From NCBI GenBank assembly GCA_026770025.1, contig JAMXDE010000007.1:806001-870000 (forward strand): a stretch of DNA of 64,000 nt. The letters are read 5' to 3'. The stretch comes from Craspedostauros australis. Taxonomy: Eukaryota; Bacillariophyta; Bacillariophyceae; Mastogloiales; Achnanthaceae. The notes below the pieces were generated by a model. The model was not told where the DNA came from. It saw only the letters and a list, made by a program, of their open reading frames with translations, and made no database searches. Of the stretch, positions 42,983-54,226 are shown piece after piece (the stretch's first letter is position 1; every line of letters begins with the position of its first letter). The position numbers and the translations under genes were made by a program.

Positions 42983-45669
42983 TCAAGCCACGGAACGGCG
43001 GCGCTTATTAGTACGCTGGAGACCGTCCTCAGTGCTCGAGCTCCCAGATGGTAACCGGGAGAAGCTGCTGCGGCGTGGTGGGATGATCTGCTTGCGAACA
43101 GAGCGGATGAGCTCCCGCAAGTTCTCCTTGACCTCGATCAAGGTCGAGTGCTTCTGCATTGTCACCAGACGCTTCTTGGCATTTTGGAGATGTGTCTGTA
43201 GATGCATGGTTGGTGTACGAGTTGGTGCACGAGTAGATGTATGCGAGCGTGACATTGCGTTGGAAGCGAATGTACGTAGTATAGAGTTCCAGACAGAAAA
43301 AAGGAAGGAATACGCAGGGAATGTCGTGAGTGAAGAGCCGCGTGGAGAGTGATTTGTTTTCGGTCGCAGGTGTACGGGGACACGAGTAACATACGAGAAT
43401 GCACAAGACGTTCGATGCTGCAGTTGCCGCCTCAATCTCACGTACCTTGAAGAAGCATCTGATGCGATCGCGCAGCTTCTTGTCTGTGAAGTACTCGGAG
43501 AATTCATGTCCTCCAGATGATGCGATGGATCGGATGCGGGCCACCAGGTCGTTGTTGAAGGCCTGCTGACGCTTGGATTGGCGCTGCTGGGTTGACAGTT
43601 CGTAGTACTCCCCCATGGAATCGTAGAGGATCTGCTCGCACTGTGGGTACTCCTTCCAGTAGAAGCCTTCACTGATGATCGTGCATGGTGGGGCGCCATT
43701 CTCCTTGAGATTGGAATCCTTGGGCTGTCGCTGCAGCGCCATGGTGAGCACGAGCTGCTTGTACAACGTTTCATCCTTTTCGATCAGAGTGAATGGGTCC
43801 TTCAGTTCTGCTTCCGTGAACTTCGTTGAAAGTGAGGATGGCTCACATGCAACCTCCTTCAGCTTCGCAGAAGGTGCCTTGTTAATGTTGTTGTCGACGT
43901 TGAGTGGACCCGGATCGCTCAGGCGGCGGCTTGCCTCGTGGATGGTTGGGAGATGGCTGACGGAGTTGTGAGCCAGGTCGGGGTCGCTGTTGCCTCTCTC
44001 CAGCTTGACGCGTTTGTTGGGTGCTGTTTCGCTGTTGCCATTTCGGAAGGTTGACGATGGGACGGTCTCCTTCTCTGCAAGCATGTCAGCTGCAGTAAGC
44101 GTTTCACGCGATGGTGTGTATGTTGACGGAAAGAAGAAAGACACAACAGATTTGGGTTAGAGGTGAGGTGATGATGGATGCATCATGACGGTGAGATGCG
44201 AGAGTGCTCTCTGCTTTGTCATCGCACGACAATCGATGCTTCTCCTCACGTGTGTGTGTGCGTGTGTGCGTGTGTGTGTGTGGTGTGCACGTACCTGCTC
44301 CCAACATGCGTTCGAAGCACAGGGTGATGGGGCTCTTCATGAGTGCCGTGAACCGAGCCTGGTTGGCAGAGAACCTCTTGCTGCCTGACTTTGCGTTGCG
44401 GCCTCTGTTCTTCGGGGTCATCATCTTGTTCGAGGTTGTGGATGCCTTGTCGGTGCTCTTTTCCTCTGCGTTGCTGGCGGAGGAGGAGCTGATTGGCCTG
44501 TTGGATTGATTCTTGGAAACCTCTTTGTTCTTCACGTCCTTTTTCATGCTGTCAGTCTTTGCTACCTTGACTTTGCTGATCGTGCCCTTCGCACCCTTCA
44601 CATCCTTGGCCTTCTTTGTTCCAGCGTCGGCATTGACTTCATCTGCGTTTGCCTTCTTGCTTTCCTTATTCTTGGAAGCCTTCTTGACGTTGCTGCCACC
44701 GCTGGGGATTGTGGTGCTGCCGTGGCTTTCTGGGATGGAGGTCGATGTGGATGTGGATGCGGATGCGGATGCGGAAGTAGATCCAGCTGATGCCACTTGG
44801 GTTGGCGTTGGTGCTCTCACAGCCGAAGTGGTCGATGTCGTTGAGGTTGTGACAGTAGCTCCTGCCGCTGGTTGCGCATGGCTTCCGCGAACGATGTTCG
44901 GCTGTTGGTTGTACACGGGAGCTGGTGGCATGTTGGCCGGGTGCGATTGGTGTGGGGGCGGGTGTGGCTGATGATGGCCATGCATGTTGTGATGGTGCGG
45001 GAGATGGTGGTGGTGATGGTGCGCATGGTGTGGGTGGTGGTGCTGCTGCGGCATGTGATGCATGTGATGGTTTCCGCGGTGGAGGTGCGTTGGGTGCTGG
45101 GAGTGCACCTGGTGGCTGCGGTACATGTGACTTGGCATGGAACCCTGTGCCCAACCATGATGACGCTGCATGGGATGCTGGTGTGGCATCTGCTTGTGGT
45201 GCAAGGAGGTTTGGTTGTCGACCTTGGCGGCATCTCCACCAGGTTGACCGGCAGGATGGTGCTGGCCGTGCTGCTGGCCGTGCTTCTGGCCCCCATCAAG
45301 GTCAAGGCGCTTTGGCTTCATGGGCAGGCGTTGCGGGTACTGGCGGTTTCCAGCGTGGAACACGTTGGCAGACTTTGGTGAGAAAGGAAGTCTGCGGTTC
45401 TGGTGGAGCTGCTGGTGCGGTTGCTGGTGGAACTGGTGGTTCCTCGCCATGCCGTGGGAAGACCCCCCTGCCTGCGCCGATGGCTGCTGCTGCTGCTGCT
45501 TCGCGTGAGCCTGATGCTGATGCTGGTGCTGATGATGGTGAGGACGCGGATGAGGATGCATGTGGTGGCCGTACATGCCGGCCATGTTGGCCTGCTGGTG
45601 AGCTTGATGCGGCCCGGATGACGCTGGCATCACAGGCTTGGCGGAGGCTGACGAGACTGGTCCTGTCAT
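42983..45669 (-). CDS. Three-exon His-rich protein with a conserved C-terminal domain, function unknown
   Basis: Exons 45669-44295, 44089-43446 and 43195-42983 (donors GTACGTGC and GTACGTGA, acceptors TGCAG and TACAG; phases 1 and 0), 743 residues. The frame is open above 45669 but lacks an ATG there. Residues 1-300 are extremely His/Gln/Pro-rich ([14 protein letters not shown] and similar runs); 300-440 are Ser/Thr/Lys-rich. The conserved part begins near 440: [40 protein letters not shown], then [58 protein letters not shown] (across the second splice site) and [14 protein letters not shown] recall similar C-terminal modules in other stramenopile proteins but no assigned role. A KRVKLERG basic motif near 490 could be a nuclear signal. 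His-rich tracts may bind metal or drive condensates; both are inference. Confidence 0.88.
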
Positions 45670-46760
45670 ATTGTCGTCGTCGTGGGTGGGTGGTGTCAAA
45701 GGAGAATGCGGATGCGGGTGTAGGTGCAGGTGGAGGCACAGGTGCAGGTGGAGTTCCAAATGAATGCGTCGAAGTCGATGTTGCTGTCAATGTCGATTTC
45801 GGCGTTTGCGGATTGTGAGAGCATCTGTGCTTTGGCTGGTGCTCCAACCTGGTTTCTGCGCCTCGCCTTCTGTTGAGTTCGCCTCCATGTCACTCTTGTG
45901 CCGCCTCGGGTGCATCGATTTCGTTTTGGCTTTGATGTGGTTTGGTCCGGCTTGGTGTGTGTCCTGCCTCCATTCAAAAGATGATGACACGGGACCACAG
46001 TCGATCGGTCTGCCGCCTCGCGGTCATGAGATCTGCGAGGGCCAACGGCGGCAGCCAATTTGCTTTTTGAGTGTGTTTGGCGGACTGGTGGCCGATCGTC
46101 GGTTGCCTGGTTTTGTGTTCGTTTGCCTCCACCAGAAGAACTCCCACCAACAGCAATTGCGCCTGCCTTGCTAACGACTCTTTGATTAGCAATGGTGTAC
46201 CTCCAGCGTTGAGGATGAAATAACAGTTCAAAATCGAGCACGCCAAGCATCCTAACGTCTTCAAACCAGCTGTTTTTAAACGCTGAAAGAGTGCACACTG
46301 CGAAACAAATAGAGAGCGCTTCTCGATTTGCCGCCAATGTCCGTTATTTCGTTGTCGTCGAAAGGGTCCGCGAGAATCAGAATCAAATTCAGTTGAAATG
46401 GTCGATCGAGTCCACTTTTCAGTCGCTGATGATTGATGTGACTAAATCTGTGTTCTTGTCATCTTGTCTGAAAGTTGGGTGTCGATCGAAAAGGATCCTT
46501 TCCGAACAACCCAAAACCCAAATCGAGTCGAAGACATGACAAGAAAGCGACAGAGCAACAAGGAAGATGTGATTTTGGATCGGCCATGGTGGCGCCGGTG
46601 TTGGTGGCCGCGTTGTGGATGCAGCTCGTCACATGTCTCTCGCCCCACAACCACACTACGAGCATTGTTGCTAGCAAGAACAGTCTCTGCCAAGCCATCC
46701 ACCAAGCACCCATCAAGGAACGAACGAAGCCACCTGCATCCGAAGGAACAGAAGACCAAT
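45670..46760. other. Divergent promoter region
   Basis: 1.09 kb between the His-rich protein gene (minus) and the proteasome gene (plus). It opens with GGTGCAGGTGGAGGCACA repeats (45718-45755). The plus frame leading into the proteasome gene is open from 46464 and contains an ATG at 46536, but its translation does not resemble a proteasome N-terminus. Confidence 0.5.
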
Positions 46761-47531
46761 ATGAAGCCATTTCGATCTGCAGCTCCGGCGGTCATGCCGC
46801 ATGGCCACATCGCATCGACGGAGGGTGACGTCCCCATCGGCATGACCGCAGGCGGTGCCGCGGACGCGGCGCGAGGCAACCCCATCGAGCACCGATTCAG
46901 CCCGTACGACTTCAACGGCGGCACCTGCATCGCCATCGCCGGCAAGGACTACGCAGTGATCGCCGCGGACACTCGGCTGTCCAGCGGGTACGAGATTCTG
47001 TCGCGCAACGTCTCCAAGCTCCACTCGCTGACCAGCAAGTGCATCCTGGGCAGCGCGGGGTGCAAGACCGACGTCGACCAACTACGCAGCGTCATGGACA
47101 TCAAGATGAAGATGTACCACCACGACCACCAGAAGGAGATGTCCACCCCGGCCGTGGCTCAGATGCTCTCCACCACGCTCTACTACAAGCGCTTCTTCCC
47201 CTACTACGCCTTCAATGTCTTCGGCGGCATCGACGAGGAGGGCAAGGGCGCCATCTACTCCTACGATGCCATCGGCTCGTACGAACGCACGGCGGTCACC
47301 GCCACCGGCAGCGGACAGGCCTACGTCATTCCGCTTCTGGACAACGTCATCGCGCACAGAAATCGCACAGACGAAAAGCGGGATATACCCAAGGAGGAGG
47401 TTGTGGAGCTCGTCAAGGACGTCTTCCTTTCGTGTGGGGAACGTGACATCTACACCGGTGACCAGGTGGAGATCTGCGTCGTCACCAAGGATGGAATCGA
47501 GACGACCATGTTCCAGCTGAAGGCGGATTAG
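46761..47531 (+). CDS. PSMB1: 20S proteasome subunit beta-6 (PSMB1-type)
   Basis: Intronless, 256 residues. After a ~45-residue variable leader comes [18 protein letters not shown], then [80 protein letters not shown] and the end [13 protein letters not shown]. These are the signature segments of beta-6, a non-catalytic beta-ring subunit needed for assembly of the 20S core; the RFSPY and RFFPYY motifs separate it from the catalytic beta-1, -2 and -5 subunits. The start at 46761 fits family length; an in-frame ATG at 46536 would add 75 residues of unlikely sequence. It is expected in cytosol and nucleus. Confidence 0.96.
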   Translation: MKPFRSAAPAVMPHGHIASTEGDVPIGMTAGGAADAARGNPIEHRFSPYDFNGGTCIAIAGKDYAVIAADTRLSSGYEILSRNVSKLHSLTSKCILGSAGCKTDVDQLRSVMDIKMKMYHHDHQKEMSTPAVAQMLSTTLYYKRFFPYYAFNVFGGIDEEGKGAIYSYDAIGSYERTAVTATGSGQAYVIPLLDNVIAHRNRTDEKRDIPKEEVVELVKDVFLSCGERDIYTGDQVEICVVTKDGIETTMFQLKAD

Positions 47532-48306
47532 AGTCGAGCGGACCTCCGTGTGTGGGTGACCCACGGAACTCACCTCATCCTCTCGATCATTCTCTAATAT
47601 TGCCATGGACTAGCGCATCTCATGTTTTACATTCTCAATGCGTTTTGGTGTGAATTATTGTACTGTGTATAGAGTACAGTGCTGTATTGTAGCCTGCTTC
47701 GCTATGCTGTGCTTCGCTACAAGAACATGAGCATGAACGTTACTGTTGGTGAGGTGAGGTTTGGTGTGGTATGGTATGTGGTGTACTTGTATTCGTACGG
47801 CTAGCTGTGCTGATGGTGTGCATCCGGGCGCTGCAAGCGTTCAAGGTTGTCTTTGCATTTGTGATCAGTCTTTGATGGGAGAGATTTCTGACGACTCGCA
47901 GGAGCTACTGCGCACTGTGGCACTATGTCCGTGTTGGCCATCGTCATCCTCGTATGGTAGGTACGTACATGGATTGCACACCACCCTGAGACTGCTGGGG
48001 AGCCTGGGTCAATTGCAAACCAGCGAATTCGTTGACCTGCCATCAGTCGCAATAGCTTTCTCCGCAGATGTGCATGTGCAAATAATCTGTGATTGCGATA
48101 GTCGCATACTCCCCAACGAAGAACTGCATCATCATCACCAGTCTGGAAGTCTCCGTCCATACCGAATGCACCACCAGCATAGCCATCCCTCTTTGTAGTG
48201 ATGGGACGTCAGCACACACGCAGTGGAGGTCACAACCGATCCCCATCTCCTTCTTCAATGATCTCCGATGCACCATGCTTTCTCATGCGATCCACCTCTT
48301 GTTGTG
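47532..48306. other. Convergent intergenic region
   Basis: About 775 bp between convergent stop codons. No gene. Short inverted repeats occur at 47660-47680 (TGTACT ... AGTACA) and GTATGGTATG at about 47769. These could belong to transcript ends, which is inference. Confidence 0.45.
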
Positions 48307-48807
48307 TCACTGACTATCACCCTTGTCCTTCTTCGTCTTACGATTGTCTTCTTTCATCGCTTTCTTCAAATGCGGATCGCTCTGCGCTGATTGGTACAGC
48401 ATGTAATTCGACAAGGCACGCACGGCATCGCTCCTCGCGGCCTCGATCTGCGCTTCATCCGTCAGCGACATCTTCGCCTTGAACTGTGACCGTACCATCG
48501 ATCGCAATGCCATTGCCTTGGGGGAATGGCCAGGTGCCACATGCTTGATCAATCGCAGGCAGTCGCGATAGATCTACGAACACATGCATTCATTCATGCA
48601 TCCAATATTATGTGTAGGTGTGGACAGATGGTAGCAATCGAGGAAGGGACAACAATAATGTGAGTTGCAATCGTGCTGGTATAGTATGTGCGAGTGGTCC
48701 TGATGAGATTGACCAAGCGCGTGGAAGCGCGTGTACGAATTCATCACACCATGCATGGCACCGGATGTACGTACCTCCAAGCTCGTTCTCGGCAGAAGTG
48801 ATGACAT
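48307..48807 (-). CDS. LYR-motif family protein
   Basis: A small two-exon gene: 48807-48775 (MSSLLPRTSLE) and 48573-48307, donor GTACGTAC, acceptor TCGTAG, phase 0; 99 residues. The splice site falls directly before the tripeptide: SLE|IYRDCLRLIKHV, a variant LYR motif (Ile in place of Leu) at residues 12-14. The rest is helical and basic: SPKAMALRSMVRSQFKAKM and AVRALSNYMLYQSAQSD, ending in a Lys-rich tail. LYR proteins are small mitochondrial matrix factors that bind acyl carrier protein and help assemble respiratory complexes or Fe-S clusters. Which subfamily this is cannot be told from sequence alone; an overlap with LYRM7/MZM1 or LYRM9-like proteins is possible. Exon 1 is only 11 codons and would be missed by ORF-based annotation. 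Confidence 0.8.
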
Positions 48808-49948
48808 GATCTTTGTCGTACGCCAATCTGTTAATGTAATTGAGTGTATGATTGGATGATTGGATGAGCAAGATTGCAAGCCAGGTATCGTGGGTATGCG
48901 CCTGGGACTTCGGCTCTTTGTGGTTTGGATTGGGGTTGGTGTGATGGTCTTGTGGTTGCGACCATCATGACTCGCTCACTTCTCATTCTGGTGGTTTGGT
49001 TTGTTGCTCAAATTCAGTCACGAAATACATCAACATGATCCAGTCACGAACATCACATAGATATCGAATCTATCTAGACGACGAAATTGCATTGCGTCGT
49101 TTGTTCATCGCGTTGATTGCGACCGACTAATGGTCATGTATGAACAAGTGTGAATAGAGCAGCCTTTTCATGTACATACGCAATCCACGTGCGAGTGCTT
49201 ATTAGGGCACCCTGATGACTTTCCTGCTCCACGAGTACTACTACTCTGTTGGATTGACGACTTTATCCATTTGTACATGCATGTTGCGAGTTTGTTGGTT
49301 TCTCAGAAATTCGAGAAACGATGACGCGACAAAACGATACCAACACCCGAATCTTCGCGAGCCACCGATTTCTCAGGTCCCGCTTTTCGTTGTTCTTGTG
49401 TTGCATCGGTTGATCTCGATGGGTTGAATCTTTGGAGCCGACGCCAACATCAAGAAACGCATCAACATCAACCGAACAGTGACACAACGCATGAAGTGCC
49501 ATCGAAGAGAAGCCACCGCAATTGCAATCACAACGATACATACGCCAGTGCCAACACCAACATCAACTCAACGACAGCTTCATAGAATACGAATTAACCA
49601 AGTACAGCAACAAGACCGCTGCGACGACCCCCACAAACATCACATCAAATCGGCATCGAGTGCTCGACGTCATACGCACAGCGACATACCAATCGATTCG
49701 CTCGGCGACCGTTCGCAAGTTCAAAACGCTGGCCACAGCACATCTGGCGTATGGAGCGAATATCCATACTATTGGATCACCATCCCCTCGCGAGAGATCA
49801 AACTGTGGCATCAATTCGACAGATGCATCAACAGATGCAGGCATCGATGATGCCTGCCACCCCAATCTTGGACAGCTCGCGGCTGAAACAGCCACCACGA
49901 CAAACACGGAGCAATGGCAACGAGACGAAGAGATATTCGCGCATCAAG
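48808..49948. other. Divergent intergenic region
   Basis: About 1.1 kb between the LYR-protein gene (minus) and the MFS transporter (plus), so it holds both promoters. No gene supported. An in-frame ATG at 49751 would extend the transporter by 66 residues. Confidence 0.5.
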
Positions 49949-51999
49949 ATGAGCCCAGGACGATGCGTCGCGTATCCCCTGTTGCTCAATGTACTGCTGA
50001 TGATCGCCATCATCCAACTCAACACCGTTGATGCCAACCTTCATCAAATCGGGTCCCAAAGAGTCGTCAGAGAACCAGCCTTGGGAACATTGCAATTCAG
50101 AGGCGGAGCAATTAGCAGGAGCAAGAGTGGAAGAAGATTGCAGCAAGATGGATCAAAGAAAGCGGCATCAGCAGCACGGTCCAAGCATGCCGGCAGCAAG
50201 CAACGGCGGTGGTTGTCAGTGAAGACAGGGACCAAGAGCAGCAACAGCAATATCAACAACAGCAGTAGCTACAAAAGCAGTAGCAACAGCGGCGCCAGCG
50301 TTGGCAACAAAAGCAAGAACAAGGCTGAAGGCCAAGCCAGAAAGGACTCGACCAAGGATGATCCCAAAATCCTATTCCTCATCCGGTTGATGTTCCTCAC
50401 CTACTATGGCTCGTTGGGGTCTCTGCTGCCTTACCTCCCCGTCTATTATCACTCCCTCGGACACGGTGGACAGATCATCGGGTTGATCGGTGCGATCAAA
50501 CCATTCACCACCTTCCTCGTGGCACCGTTCTGGGGCATCGTCTCCGATCAGAGCGGAAATCCCTTCGTCGTCCTGTACTTCACCTTCCTCATATCGTTGG
50601 TGGGGCAGCTCATGGTGTCCTGGCGACATGATCCGACCTACATCATGACGATGGTCTTTATCACGGCATTCTTCAACGCGCCCGTCAAATCTCTCCTTGA
50701 CTCCATGGTCATGGCCAATCTGCAAGACCGATCGCAGTACGGGCGCTTGCGACTTTGGGGCCAGCTGGGATTCGGAATTGGCAGCAGCGGGGTAGGCATC
50801 CTCCTCAGCAAGAGCAAGCATCGCGCGTACAACCCGCAACTGGACGAGACCACCATCCAGCGGATACTCAACTTCTGGCAGTCATTGACGGGGTACAAGC
50901 TCCTCTTCCTCACCTACGCCGTGCTCTCCATTCCAACGTGGTTCTGCATACGGGCATTCCATCAGATGCAAGTCGAGAATGGTTCCAAACAGTTGCAGCA
51001 ACAGGGTGGGTTGTTGGCGACCAACAAGAACCAGAAGGGAGCCAACAACAGTAGCAGTGACAGCAACAGCAACAGTAAGCCGAAAAAGGAGGCCACCACC
51101 GTCGGTATTTGGGACGGCATCTCCATCGTCTTTCACAACAGCGACGCCGTCCTCTTCTTCTTCCTAGTCTTCGTCGTCGGCGTTTCCAGCGGCGTGATTG
51201 AGAACTTCGCCTACGTCCGCATCCGCGAGGTCGGAGGCACTGGCCGCGACATGGGCCTGAGCCGTTTGATCTCATCGGCCGCGGGCGCACCCATGTTCTG
51301 GTTCTCGGGTCCCCTGACGACCATGCTGGGAGCAGACCGCGTCATCGTGCTGAGCCTCGCGAGCTACGTGCTGCGGTTCATCATTTACGCATTCATGAAG
51401 CATCCGTATCATGGTCTACCGGCCGAAGCGTTGCGAGGGGTGACATTCGCGGCCTTCTGGAGCACCGGGACAATCTACGCCAGCAAAATCGCTCCGCCTG
51501 GGATGGGAGCGACGATGGTGAGTCTACCGTGCTACTCGTGGGACGATTGATGGAATTGACAATTCCATTGAATAGAATGGGGTGGGGAAAATGGTGGACA
51601 GGTGGTTGTTTGAAGTGCTGTTTGCTACTGGGGAGAAATCATGAATGATGCCATCATTGTTTTGTCATTCACTTGATGCATGCTGACACCTTCATTTTTC
51701 ATTTCGTATACTTTTGAACATGTGCTCCACAAACCAACATATCTTAGCTCATGTTTCTAAATGCCATGTACGGTGGACTGGGACAATCGTTGGGAGCCAT
51801 CATCGGTGGTAAGCTGCAGTCAAAGCTAGGAACAGTCCAGACGTTCCTGTGCGCCGCCTCATTCGATCTGTGCTTTGTGGGATTTGTGATTGCCTACCTG
51901 TTCTTTCGCAGGGAGCAGTCGAACTTTCGCAATCCAACAGCCATCTTGCCAAGAAAGACGGTGCGAAGCGAGGCGGGGGCGTCGCGGAAGAAGCTGTAA
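49949..51999 (+). CDS. MFS_1-like transporter, paralogue A
   Basis: Exons 49949-51517 and 51748-51999 (donor GTGAGT, acceptor TCTTAG, phase 0), 606 residues. The chosen ATG precedes a signal-peptide-like segment (YPLLLNVLLMIAIIQLNTVDA); an upstream in-frame ATG at 49751 is less likely. A basic Ser/Asn-rich linker (about 30-135) follows, then the transporter: LMFLTYYGSLGSLLPYLPVY, LGHGGQIIGLIGAIKPFTTF, VAPFWGIVSDQ, as in the MFS_1-like (LacY/nucleoside-symporter-like) group; LLDSMVMANLQDRSQYGRLR and LWGQLGFGIGS resemble the conserved D-x-x-x-YGRxRxWGSxG loop. An Asn/Ser/Gln-rich loop interrupts the middle. The second half has YVRIREVGGTGRDMGLSR and YHGLPAEALRGVTFAAFWS. The product is a polytopic membrane protein; substrate unknown. 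Downstream at 54227 lies a paralogue with the same intron position. Confidence 0.9.
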
Positions 52000-52193
52000 C
52001 GGAGATTGAAGCAGGCGCTTTGCTACTACTCTGCTGATAAGCGTAGCGTGCTCGTACCTGCAGAATCTATTGGGATTATTTAAGCAGCAACGTCTTTCTC
52101 TCGACAGAGTCATCGCATCTCGTTCCTTCTGTTCGCACTCATCGCTCCAGAGAGTGCCTGCTTGATTGCCTGATTGCTTTTTTCGTACCATAC

Positions 52194-53672
52194 TCAGAGA
52201 CCAGGCCTCTCCTCCAACGTCGCATAGACCACGCGACGTTCCTTGTTGATGAGATCCTCCACCGTCAACGTGATCTGTTCCTTGACCATGCACTGATCCA
52301 TCTGCTTTTGAAAATCTTCAAAGGTCACGACGGCATTGCCGTTGATTGCCACGAGCGCATCGCCACCCTTCAAAATCCCGTATTCATCCACCCGCATGCC
52401 AAAAATCTCCGCTTTCTGCGCGGGCGAATTGCGAGACACTTTGGCGATGCGCAGCGGGGCAGCTGTCGCATTGTTCATGGCGATCTGCACGCCCAACCAC
52501 CCACGTTTCTGATCATCGCGCTCGATCTGATCCTTGCGCACGATCTGCTGCACGACGGGGCTGAGCTGATCGCTGGGCACGGCGAATCCGATGCCGGCGT
52601 TGCTGCCCGACGTCGTGATGATGGCCGTGTTGATGCCGACGACGTCGCCGTTGAGGTTGAGCAGCGGTCCGCCGGAGTTGCCTGGATTGATGGCGGCATC
52701 GGTTTGGATGCAGTTGCGGATCGTTTTGGTTGGCGCGACAGCATTTTGGTCGCCCGTTTTCAATTCGCGGTTGAGGGCGGAGACGACGCCCGTTGTGACG
52801 GTCTTGTCGAGTCCGAATGGATTGCCGATGGCGACGACCGATTGTCCGACGAGGAGGTCGGACGACGATCCAAATGATACAGTGTTCCACGTGTCGCTGT
52901 TTGTGGATGGCGACGACGATTCGGAATCATCGTTACCATCGTTGTCTCCAGCACGCTGTTCAACCCTGAGAACCGCCAAATCAAGATCCGGTTCCACATC
53001 CACGATTCGGCATGACAGATAGCTGGTGTCGCTGTTGATGCGGACGTAGACCATCGGCAGGCTGGTCTGATTGACGAGGTTGCGGAAGGCATCGGTAAGC
53101 GTCTGATTGATGTTGGAAGGCAGCAACGACCAGGATGCGGTGGACTCCGTGATATTGCCAATGAGATCATGACCAAACTGCATGGCCTGCTTTCCAGTCT
53201 GCTGCATGGTATACGCACGTTCAATGACGTGGTAGTTGGTGCAGACGTACCCAGGCGTCGTGAGGAATCCTGATCCCGATCCCAGCGACTGTCCTTGCGG
53301 CAAACCGTTCTCTTTCTTCTTGCTGTTCTTGCCGCCGCCGCTCTGCTGCCTGCTTGTGCGCCTGTTGGTGCTGAAGGACGGGGTTGGCAAGACGGACGTG
53401 ACGAAGGCCACAGATGCACCGCACTTGCGCACCACGCCAGTCACCGATCGCTCGCCTGGCGTGAGGTCCTTCTCGATCTCATCGACGGAGACCGAGAAGG
53501 ATGGCAGCTGTGTGCATGGCGCACGATTGGAGATCCTCGATGGTTGGAACGCAGAGACTCCAACGGGACCGTAACTGACGCTGTTGCTTGACCTGGGGCT
53601 GTGACCACTGATGCTGATCGAGCACAGCAACCACCACGCCGCCAGGCACGCAAATGATGCGCTTTGCTTCAT
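52194..53672 (-). CDS. Deg/HtrA serine protease, plastid-targeted
   Basis: Intronless, 492 residues from the ATG at 53672, which directly precedes a signal peptide (FACLAAWWLLCSISIS). The motif VSAFQPS (residues 39-45) matches the plastid-import cleavage site of stramenopiles. The trypsin-like domain shows the full triad: H148 in TNYHVIE, D231 in DLDLAVLRV and S333 in NPGNSGGPL. GSGSGFL, VVAIGNPFGLDKTVTTGVVS and GIGFAVPSD are standard Deg segments. Two polar inserts enlarge the domain: one at about 155-205, between the His and Asp motifs, and an acidic Ser-rich one at about 241-265. A single C-terminal PDZ domain follows (RGWLGVQI ... GGDALVAINGNAV). Plastid Deg proteases degrade damaged photosystem and lumen proteins (known for the family); lumen or stroma cannot be decided here. 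It lies tail to tail with transporter A (194 bp apart) and head to head with transporter B. Confidence 0.95.
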   Translation of the reverse strand: MKQSASFACLAAWWLLCSISISGHSPRSSNSVSYGPVGVSAFQPSRISNRAPCTQLPSFSVSVDEIEKDLTPGERSVTGVVRKCGASVAFVTSVLPTPSFSTNRRTSRQQSGGGKNSKKKENGLPQGQSLGSGSGFLTTPGYVCTNYHVIERAYTMQQTGKQAMQFGHDLIGNITESTASWSLLPSNINQTLTDAFRNLVNQTSLPMVYVRINSDTSYLSCRIVDVEPDLDLAVLRVEQRAGDNDGNDDSESSSPSTNSDTWNTVSFGSSSDLLVGQSVVAIGNPFGLDKTVTTGVVSALNRELKTGDQNAVAPTKTIRNCIQTDAAINPGNSGGPLLNLNGDVVGINTAIITTSGSNAGIGFAVPSDQLSPVVQQIVRKDQIERDDQKRGWLGVQIAMNNATAAPLRIAKVSRNSPAQKAEIFGMRVDEYGILKGGDALVAINGNAVVTFEDFQKQMDQCMVKEQITLTVEDLINKERRVVYATLEERPGL

Positions 53673-54226
53673 TCCTGCGGCTATTGTTGCGGTAGCTCGT
53701 ATGCGATCGCACGGATGGTGTCGCAGAATGGACTTGTGACCGTGTCGTCTTTGTTTCGACAACTTCATGTGCTTGATTGCGCGTCGGTTGCACATCCAGC
53801 CTCCGTGCACACCATTGATGGAGCCACACGAACACCACCACTGAAGATCATGATGGCATCATCATCAACACGACCATGAGCGTTCGTACGTGGCAATGGA
53901 CAAACGAAGAACGACCAAAGAGAAAGCGAAGGGATCTCGAGACGGAAGAACGTCAAAGGCATTTTAGTCGTGGATGAGAGCAGAGAGTAAGATGACTCGG
54001 TTTGACTCGTGCGATCCAATCAATCGGATCTCTCACATTTTGCCACGCAAAATCCAACCAACCAAACATCAAAACGGAGAGAACAGATCAAGCCGACCAC
54101 AACCACAAATACGACCGCAACAATCCTGGGGCATCCCAGACACGAAACCCACACAATTCTCATCCTCAGTTGCTGAAGAAGGCATTGGATTGGACGGACC
54201 AAGCGTTTGGGCATTCCTGTGCATTG
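53673..54226. promoter_or_regulatory. Divergent promoter region between Deg protease and transporter B
   Basis: 554 bp separating two divergent start codons; it must hold both 5' untranslated regions and promoters. The plus frame is open from 54002 but lacks an ATG before 54227. No defined TATA box was seen. Confidence 0.5.

Noticed and set aside
44872-45818. Plus-strand frames of 169 and 297 codons antisense to the His-rich exon
   Set aside because: Val/Met/Gly/Trp-rich shadows of His/Gln codons.
46464-46760. In-frame N-terminal extension of the proteasome subunit
   Set aside because: Translation (Trp/Cys/Arg-rich) does not resemble any beta-6 leader; the ATG at 46761 fits the family.
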